Positions 57,160 to 64,000 of a stretch of DNA of 64,000 nt are shown in pieces. The stretch's first letter is position 1, and every line of letters begins with the position of its first letter. Position numbers and translations under genes: made by a program. The stretch comes from Zopfochytrium polystomum (lineage: Eukaryota; Chytridiomycota; Chytridiomycetes; Chytridiales; Chytridiaceae). The notes under the pieces are model-generated. The model was not told where the DNA came from. It saw only the letters and a program-made list of their open reading frames with translations, and did not search any database. The stretch covers positions 310,001 to 374,000 of the forward strand of contig JAIVFJ010000035.1 in NCBI GenBank assembly GCA_025765615.1, given 5' to 3'.

Positions 57160-58005
57160 GAAAGAAAGCTCCTGGCAAAAAAGCACGCGTTTTTACTTTG
57201 TAGAACACAAAGTACAAGGGAGTTGTCTTGAAAGATATCAACATTGATATCGTTTTTCCGAATCATGCCATAATCTTGCCCAGCTATCTGGCAGCCTTGC
57301 TCTTTTGCAGACATATGCATTGGCATATTCTCTACGCAGATCAAATCAGCTTCCACAAGTTTTGCTAATAAAGTATAGAGGATTTGACTTTTCAAAGTGG
57401 TCACTTTAGGATTTGGCCAAGGGAAACTTTTACCCATTCCTTTTTTGACTCCCAACTGCTCAAGTAGGCGACTGTTATGAATCACCCTCTGGAAACCTCT
57501 GGAAGCTTCTAGAACATTCCTTCATGGAGCCTTCTGGAACCTTCTGGAACCTTCTAGAGCATTCCTTCATGGAACCTTGTGGAACCTTCTGTAACCTTCT
57601 TTGCTTTCCTGACTTGTCTTGTTGTCATTGATATCATTGGTATCATTGTATTACTAATTGCTCTTTCTGGAACTTTCTTTGAGTCTTGACAAGGAAGACT
57701 CTCAAAAGGTATAAAAGGGGGATGGGGGACCTGTCCCATCCCTCAAGTGAATTATTGTTTCCAATACAATCATCACTCCTCTCAGTTCCTTGTCTGCCTT
57801 GTCCTGTCCTGCCCTGTTCCTGACAGCGACAAAAGCAATTATTAAGACAGAAGCTGCCAATAGGATTTGACGTAGCATGTACTGCACCAAGTTTTCCTGC
57901 GTTTGGGCAATTGCCAGTGGGTATCCTGCAAACAACAGCAGCAGTAGTTGTTCTTGTAATTGCAAAAGCTAAATGACCGAAATTATACTCAGATAAGCGC
58001 TTCAA
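57160..58005 (-). pseudogene. Unidentified ORF interrupted by a solo LTR
   Basis: The minus strand is open on both sides of the LTR at 57473-57825. Upstream it reads YNFGHLAFAITRTTTAAVVC and GKLGAVHATSNPIG. Removing the LTR and one GCGAC copy joins this in frame to RLLEQLGVKKGMGKSFPWPN and EADLICVENMPMHMS, down to a stop near 57165. I do not recognise the family. The join suggests a coding sequence disrupted by the insertion. Confidence 0.4.
57473..57825 (+). mobile_element. Solo LTR, second copy, with 5-bp target duplication
   Basis: The termini (TGTTATGAATCACC ... TTCCTGACA) and the TATA-like box are the same as at 11104-11411. The copy is about 45 bases longer because a CTTCTAGAACATTCCTTCATG-type segment is doubled. 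It is flanked by GCGAC on both sides (57468-57472 and 57826-57830). Confidence 0.9.
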
Positions 58006-58111
58006 TTAAGGACACAGGGCCAGCCCCCGAGTTCTTTCGGTGAATCAGAATAAAAAATGGAGACGAAAACCTTCATCTCAGAATCACTGTCGGAGACCGC
58101 CCGACATAACC

Positions 58112-58460
58112 CTAACGCAAAGGAGGTTTTGGTGCACTGGATTCATGACAATCACAAATTGTTGACATGTTATCCTCCTTGATCTTTGTCGGATTCAAGG
58201 CCCATCCTAACTCAAGTAGCAAACCTCTTTCCCAGCCTGCTTCTTTCACTGCTTCTGTGAGGGCATTTGTTTCCGCCTCAGTTGAGGACCAAGCAACTGT
58301 ACTTTGCTTCTTACTCGACCAGTTGACTGTGGCCCCTGCCAGGAGGAAAACACTGCCAGAAGGACTTTGACATAACTCCACTTTGGCTTAACTTGCATCT
58401 GCATAACCTTGCAATGCGTCTGGGCCTATCAATTTGGCAGTCTCTTCACGATGGCACGTG
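58112..58460 (-). mobile_element. Ty1/copia RNase H fragment
   Basis: The minus strand reads IGPDALQGYADAS, then GATVNWSSKKQSTVAWSSTE and AETNALTEAVKEAGWERGLL, the standard copia RNase H block. An in-frame stop follows YADAS. It is a different sequence from the RNase H at 10.2-10.6 kb, so at least two copia lineages have been present. Confidence 0.85.
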
Positions 58461-59038
58461 GAAAGATTCTTGGGTGTCTGGCATGCCATTGTCATTTTCG
58501 ACAGCATTTTGGAAAGTCCAAAATGCCCCACCTAAAAAAGGAAATGCATTTTGGACAGTCCAAAATGAACCAGATCCAGAGACAGAGCCGACAGCTTTTT
58601 GTTCGGTCAGGGACACTGTCCAAAGTGGACAAAGGAAAACAAACCTGGCGAGCGCAGTCCAGTTTCGGCCTTGCGCTGTCTTCGTAGTTTCGTCCAACGT
58701 AATAAGCCGATAATTGGAGCATTTTGAGCTCCTGAAAGCCTGTCAAGTTTGTTTAATACATGTACAGGAGCGCTTCTCCCTCGTAGACCCTCCTCTCTTC
58801 ACCGACTTCCATCAACCGTCAGCGCAGCGCACGGAGCCCTCAAAGGAGATGCTCTTCACTGTTTTTCCTTTGCCGTTTGCTCACGAATCATGCGTTCAAG
58901 GAATGCATTTATTACCAGCAGAGTTTGGAAAAAAAAAAATTACTAATCGGTTGCTTCAAAAGAGAAAATGCTTCTTCCTGAAAAAAAAAAAAAAAAAAAA
59001 AAAAAAACAGGACGCGTAGGAACTTCCTTGCGCTCTGG
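58461..59038. other. Non-coding 3' flank of the secreted kinase-like gene
   Basis: Duplicated 12-16 base segments (CATTTTGGACAGTCCAAAATG and CATTTTGGAAAGTCCAAAATG, 58504-58568) form short inverted repeats. An A26 run lies at about 58981-59006. No gene is recognised. Confidence 0.5.
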
Positions 59039-59981
59039 TCAAGTTCGTCCTCCGACACCGCGCGCGGCGCCCGTCTGCCGAGTCGTCGTCGTCGCCGCCA
59101 CCACGCCGCCGCCGCCGCCGCCGCCCTTCTTGCCCGCGCCGGCCTTGGGGACGGACCTCCTGTCGCCGCCGCCCTTGCCGCCGGCCGCGCCCTTTGTGCC
59201 AGCCGAGGAGCCCTTCGGCGACTTCGTGGTGCCACCGGCGGCGGCACCACCCCTCGCGGCGCTCGCGGCGGTTCCTCCACCGCCATTGCCCTTACCGCCG
59301 CCTCCCCCGCCGACCGCGAAACCACCCTTTCCGCCCGTCGCAGCCGTCGTCTTTCCCGACCTCTTTGCCGACCCCCCACCGCCGCCGCCGTCCCCCGCCG
59401 CCGCCGCAGTTCCGCGCTTCTTCCGCCCGGCAGCGGCCGGTGTAGCTGTCCCTCCCACGCCTTTCCCGCCTTTGCCACCACCGCCAGTCCCGGCTTTGTT
59501 GGAAACCTCAGGGGTCTTGGACACCGCCGAGCGCGTCTTGCCAGCTGCGTCCGATTTAGCGGCGGATTTCACTCCCATCGCCGCCTTTGCGCCGCCTCCG
59601 CCGCCGCTACCCGCCCTTGAGCGTCTTGCCGGCTGTCGGCGGGGTCGCTGCGGCGGGTTTGGGCGCCCTTGATGTGCCTCCGCCACGTGCCGTCGTCACC
59701 GCCTTATCGCCGGCGGCGCCGCCTTTGCCCTTGCCAGGTCCGCCCTTTGCCCGCGCCCCTGTCGCCGCCGCCGTAGGGGTTTTAGGAACGTTTCCCGCCG
59801 CACCGCCGGCGCCCTTTGCCTTTCGCGCCGCGGGCGCATTGAGCCCTCTTGTGGCTGCAGTCGCGCCTTTCTCCTTGCCAGCCGTCGTCGCCGCGCCCCT
59901 CTTTGCCTGCCAGCCAACGTGCGGGGGTTTGGGGGGCTTGTGAGAGAGCGGCCTCGCGTCAAAGGGAGATGAGGAAAGAAG

Positions 59982-60027
<46 letters not shown>

Positions 60028-60409
60028 AAAAACACAAAACCTTATCCGCGACCGTCTTATCGCCGCCTTTGGCCCCCTTCGCCGCTGCCGCCGGCCGCTT
60101 GCACGCGCCCGCGCGCCGGTACAGCGACGGCCGCCCGCCGCGGAACGCGAACCCGCTCTCCATGCACTCGGCCGTGATCCCGGCCTTGGCCACCTGTTTC
60201 ATCGCCAATCTGCTGTCTTCGTCGGCTTGGGAGGGGTGTTTCGCTGCAGGGGAGGGGAGAGTGAAGCCCGGTTGAATGGATGTCGAACGTGGAGGAAGTT
60301 TTGATAAAAAAAAAGATTACCTTCACCCCAGTCGATGAGTTCAACTTTTGGTCCCTTGTACTTATTTTTTGTTGTCCAAACAGAAGAAGACAAGCAAATG
60401 AGAAGCATC

Positions 60410-60460
<51 letters not shown>

Positions 60461-61449
60461 GGAGAACCCCTCTCACTCCCCCCTCCTCCCAATCTTACCG
60501 GCTGACCCGCCTTCTGCTCCTGCGCGTGCACCCTCACGTTACCGGGATGCACGTCACCGTGCAGGTACCCGACTTCCGCCTGCTGCCGGTCGACCTGCTT
60601 CAAAATCATCTCGCTCAGCTTGGGCTTGCCTGCAGCCGTCTTCGGGTCCTCCCCGACCTGCTGGAACGTCGCGCGCGCCTTGGGGTCGTTGGCCGCTCGC
60701 TTTAAGTAGTCGGGCAGGTCCATATCGCCGACCCTTTTCTGCACCATCTTGTCCTTTTCGACCGCAATCAGCTGGCCGGCTGTTTGGGAGGGGGGGGGGG
60801 GGGGGGGGGGGGGGGATAAGCGGTTAGACGGTGAAAGGCAGAGAAATAGAAATAACAGAGGGAGAGAGAGGGAGGCCCCGGGATTGCGTAAGTTTTTTTC
60901 GACAGTTGTTTCCCCCCACCCCCGGCGGGGGCGCTCCCCCCCGTACCTTTCCGCGTCGCGTCGACCTCGTTCCCGCCGAAATGCACCCTGGCGCCGGTAT
61001 TCTTGTCCGGCTTGTTCTGCTTGTACACCACGTCGTTCGCCGGTCCGCCCAGCGACCCCAGGTGCGCCACGCCGACGTCGCCTTCGCCGATCTGCTGGCC
61101 GACCTGTGAAGGAGGGGGGGCGAAAAAAAGGAAGGCGCAGACAAGGGGGGGTGCGTGCGGAAGCGGGTGCGGATGTTTTAGTTTCGTTCTAAAGTGGTCG
61201 TGTTGCATGGCAGGTTGGGCTAGGTTCGACGGGGGGGAGGGGAGGAGTTTGCCGGACACTCCGCCCACAGCAGGAAGCACAAAGCAAACGCCGTACCTTG
61301 ACGCCGATGCCGTCCACAATCTCCACGCGCGAACCCGCTTGCGCACGGGCCAGTGACGGAACGTATGTTGCGACGAGAAGAAGGAGAAGAAGCAAGGCGC
61401 CGAGGACGCCGCTGCGGCTCCTAGTGGCGGCCGCTGAGGGAGGAGGCAT
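59039..61449 (-). CDS. Secreted protein-kinase-like protein with long Gly/Ala/Lys-rich tail
   Basis: Exon 1 (61449-61297) encodes a signal peptide (GVLGALLLLLLLVATYV, then a cut near ARA). Exon 2 starts VGQQIGEGDVGVAHLGSL and continues NDVVYKQNKPD, resembling a glycine loop followed by the ATP-binding lysine. Exon 3 ends with EVGYLHGDVHPGNVRVH, which matches the HGD-x-H-x-x-N catalytic loop of kinase-like folds. A short exon gives KVELIDWGE, the metal-binding D-[FW]-G position. The next exon carries AECMESGFAFRGGRPSLYRR. The last ~330 residues are low complexity (Gly, Ala, Lys, Thr), with one apparent base change at C3 59610-59612 between two open frames, ending GVGGRT. The protein is probably secreted or luminal. 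It could be a protein kinase or a small-molecule kinase of the aminoglycoside phosphotransferase-like type. Activity is inferred from motifs only. Confidence 0.65.
59984..60025. repeat. A42 run in an intron
   Basis: This poly(A) run (poly(T) in the sense of the kinase-like gene) lies between the last motif exon and the tail exon. Confidence 0.8.
60413..60458. repeat. A-run of about 45 in an intron
   Basis: This is a second long poly(A) run in the same gene, between the HGD exon and the DWG exon. Confidence 0.8.
60787..60815. repeat. G25-type run in an intron
   Basis: This is an almost pure G run on the plus strand (poly(C) in the sense of the gene), just upstream of the acceptor of the third exon of the kinase-like gene. 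Confidence 0.75.
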
Positions 61450-61734
61450 TCGCGAGGGAAACGGGTTTGGCAGCCGTTGGGAAGGACAGACGGGTAGCGA
61501 GGATGAGGGGCTAAGTGCGTGTGTGTGTCTGTGTGTGTGTGGAATTTATAAATCTTGTAATCTCGTAGAATTATACACGTACATTCAGCACGCCTCGCTT
61601 GCTTGTGTTTTCTTTTATCCCTGCGTGCTGAGATTTTTTATTTCTTTTATTTTTGCCTTGTGACGCGTTCAGTTGTGCTTCGCCTCAAGATTTGCTGGTG
61701 TGTGTGTCTGTGTGTGAAAGAGAGAGAGAGGGAA

Positions 61735-61787
<53 letters not shown>

Positions 61788-62368
61788 AGACAGGGAGATA
61801 GGGTGCTACTTCGGCCAAACTGAGCAAAATCGGAAAAAAAAGACATCACAGACAGACAGACACAGAGACTGACTGACTGACTGACTGACAGCATGCGAGA
61901 GAGAGATTGGAGACCAATCAGGCAGACAGACAAACAGGCTGATAGGCCAAAGTCGGACCCATTTGACGACGTAAGCACGAATAATGGATTATTCGGGTGC
62001 CAACCACCAGTGGATGGACCCTGCCAGCTGCGCAGCTCCTTCCCAAGCGCAAAAAACGCCTTTTCGTCCTCCCCGCCCCTGCCGCCACCGCCACCGTCAG
62101 ACCCATCTTTGGAAACGTCATCCGCGACCTCAACATCCAAGAGCCAAGAGTCTATTTACTTCTTCTTGCTTTGCGATGCGAAGTGGCTGGAAGCTGAAAG
62201 CAGAGGCTAAAGAGTTATAAGTTTGCGGCAGTAAATGAGAATCGGAAAATTACCTGGCTGGTGCATTGTCGAAGGCAGGAAACCCAGCTTAGTTAGAATG
62301 TGGGTGGGACCATGTGCACACAAGGGTACTAGCACAGTCTCCGAAGCCCTTTCAAAAACACCTCATGA
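61450..62368. other. Upstream spacer with GA repeats
   Basis: This is the promoter side of the kinase-like gene. A GT tract (61520-61545), a GA microsatellite (about 61719-61785) and GACT/GACA repeats (61848-61890) are visible. A plus-strand frame at 61997-62197 contains RPIFGNVIRDLNIQEPRVYL and is unassigned. Confidence 0.45.
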
Positions 62369-62581
62369 TCCAGTCGAGATTGCCCCACAAGTATCGGCCT
62401 GAGTGGGATTGAGCTGGATGCCATTGTCATACTCTGGGACGAAACGGACTGGACTTCCTGGAAAGTCCCAGTTGACGTTCCCTTTTCCTACAATCTAACT
62501 TTAGTTGAGGATCTTCCCAGTCACGATTGGAGCGACGAACTTGAACTGATTGTTGGTTCATGGCCATTTATTGCAGGTTGA
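62369..62581 (+). other. Orphan 70-codon open frame without ATG
   Basis: This open stretch reads GIELDAIVILWDETDWTSW and WSDELELIVGSWPFIAG before a stop. It looks protein-like (balanced composition, W/D/E rich) but lacks a start codon. It could be an internal exon or a gene relic. The family is unknown. Confidence 0.3.
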
Positions 62582-63630
62582 AAGTTTGCCCCCGCACTCC
62601 ATCACACTACTTTTGATCTTTCCTGTAACGGGCAATGATGGCGGCGAGATGCAGCGGACAGTCGTCCATGCAAAAGACGAGGAGGACCTTGGTTGAATCG
62701 GCGATTAGTGTTATTCATGTTTGGACCGCTTGGTATTGGTGACAGCAAAAATGATGTTTTTTTCATTTTGTGTGCCTTTCTGGGTTTCGTGTGGGGCAGG
62801 GTTCAAGTACAAGGAAACGCAATTGCTTAAAAAATCCTTACCCCCCCCCCCCCCCCCCCTCGGGGGACAGACGGTTGCTGAGGATCTCGAGATGCAGATG
62901 CAGCGTTGCGTCGGGAACACATACGCGTCTTGAAGGGGGGAAAGGGCAGCGGGAGCTCAAAGTTGCATTTCATCCGGTCTTGGCTCACGGCGTGTCTCTC
63001 TGTCTCTCTCTCGCTGTCTCTCCATCTCCATCTCTCTCCCTCGCCCTCTCTTTCTGTCTCTCTCTCTCTCTCTCTCTGTCTCCCCTGGCAGCAATTTTTT
63101 CTTCTGGTAGTGTTTGTTTTTGTTTTTTTGTTAGTATTTTTTGGTTCAATTGTTTTTTCTGGAGAAAAGACAAGAGCTGATAAGAATTGAATGTGATGTC
63201 TGTCTCTGCTCATAATTTATCCGTAATTGACTCGGGTGTGTGTGTGTGTGTGTGTTTGTTTGCTGGGTTGCGGGGTTCCGCTCGTTGCCGGAGGTAAATA
63301 TTGATTACGCGTCATTCATCACGCACTGTGATAACGGCCACGCGGCGAGCATTACGAGCAGTTCTTGCAGCCGCGCTCTTCGCACGCGCGAGCTGCACAT
63401 CAAGGGCTCAGCCAAAAAGCACCTTCAACTTGAATTCAAACTCGTGCCCGAGATGGAGAAAAACGGAAAATGAAACGATGACCAACGAGAGAGAGAAAAG
63501 AAAACAGGTCCAAAAAAAAAAAATTGTGATAGGCGCTCCAGTTTGGGAAAGCTCAAGAACAGGATAAATAGAGAAGGCGAACAGCGTGAACATCCTCCGC
63601 AAAAAAAAAGTGGAACAAACACTGACAAAG
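62582..63630. other. Non-coding spacer before the terminal gene
   Basis: This contains a C18 run (about 62841-62858), CT repeats (63000-63080) and GT repeats (63236-63256). No gene is supported. Confidence 0.5.
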
Positions 63631-64000
63631 ATGCAGCAAGCTCTTCACGCAAACAACCGACCCTCGACCATCCACAGCCCGCTCACCGGCAAGGTCCAAC
63701 ATCAGCCGCTCCAAACACCAACTGTGTCGGCGGTGGTGCACCAACAAAGCCCCATGGTCAACCTCGTCTTCCAAGTCGCCGTACCCGCACACCAGCTGAT
63801 GCGGAGCGGCCTCGCCGCCGGCGCCTTCCAGCTCTTTGCGCCCCACCTGTCGCTCCAGACCCTCAACCACCCGCGCGAAGTCTTGCAGCTTGAACCGTCC
63901 ACACCAACCGCCACCCTCCGACCGCAAAAGCCTCCGTCGCCGCACTCCCTTGCGCACCCGACACCCACCGCCAGCCCTACCCCGCCACCGCGCAGGCTTA
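63631..64000 (+). CDS. Unidentified protein, N-terminal part (runs off the window)
   Basis: This open frame runs from ATG 63631 to the last base, at least 123 codons, with no stop. It begins MQQALHANNRPSTIHSPLTG and continues with PMVNLVFQVAVPAHQLMRSG and LFAPHLSLQTLNHPRE, then a Pro/Ser/Thr-rich stretch. The frame is also open upstream of this ATG for a few codons (KVEQTLTK). The family is not recognised. The overlapping minus-strand frames are judged shadows because they are less protein-like, but this cannot be settled without the downstream sequence. Confidence 0.45.
   Translation, partial: MQQALHANNRPSTIHSPLTGKVQHQPLQTPTVSAVVHQQSPMVNLVFQVAVPAHQLMRSGLAAGAFQLFAPHLSLQTLNHPREVLQLEPSTPTATLRPQKPPSPHSLAHPTPTASPTPPPRRL

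Overview
The window looks like the nuclear genome of a zoosporic (flagellated) fungus, most likely a chytrid. The genes have many short introns. The set combines a peroxisome gene (PEX3) and a small fungal-type complex III subunit (QCR10) with a flagellar dynein-regulatory-complex gene (DRC11/IQCA1) and GABA-B-like class C receptors. That mixture fits an early-diverging fungus better than a yeast, mould or animal. Genes are GC-rich. Introns and spacers are full of microsatellites and long A/T or G runs. This placement is an inference from gene content, not a database match.

Layout. 0.1-8.3 kb: a tropomodulin-like LRR gene (minus), PEX3, the complex I subunit NDUFB10, QCR10 (all plus), and a surface protein with an eqolisin-like fold and a probable GPI signal. 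8.4-14.5 kb: an AT-rich, gene-poor block of transposon debris. It holds a scrambled Tc1/mariner copy, a decayed Ty1/copia polyprotein carrying a solo LTR with a 5-bp target duplication, and an inverted pair of about 380-bp repeats. 15.0-19.4 kb: class C GPCR no. 1. 20.1-30.2 kb: three minus-strand genes, namely DRC11, a pyridoxamine-phosphate-oxidase-like flavoprotein, and TIM21. 30.6-40.6 kb: class C GPCRs no. 2 and 3, a close head-to-tail pair. 42.5-43.5 kb: a secreted HELVEATTDP protein with a 1-bp frame break. 44.8-51.7 kb: two related beta-propeller (quinoprotein-like) genes in opposite orientation on either side of an 891-residue ankyrin protein; the second copy starts at what was an internal splice acceptor. 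51.7-58.7 kb: a second transposon block (possible PiggyBac remnant, Tc1, third repeat copy, tRNA-like SINE head, copia gag, a second solo LTR with its own target duplication, copia RNase H). 59.0-61.4 kb: a secreted protein with protein-kinase-like catalytic motifs and a long Gly/Ala/Lys tail. The last 370 bases open an unidentified gene that runs off the window.

How the genes relate. Four genes are mitochondrial (NDUFB10, QCR10, TIM21) or peroxisomal (PEX3). The three receptors share one plan: a Venus-flytrap ligand domain, seven membrane helices, and a cytoplasmic tail whose last module starts after an intron at the same place in each. They are the strongest candidate for a signalling system of interest. 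The secreted kinase-like protein and the duplicated propeller genes are the next most unusual items.

Several genes are broken by single-base changes in short homopolymers, so some apparent frameshifts may be assembly errors.
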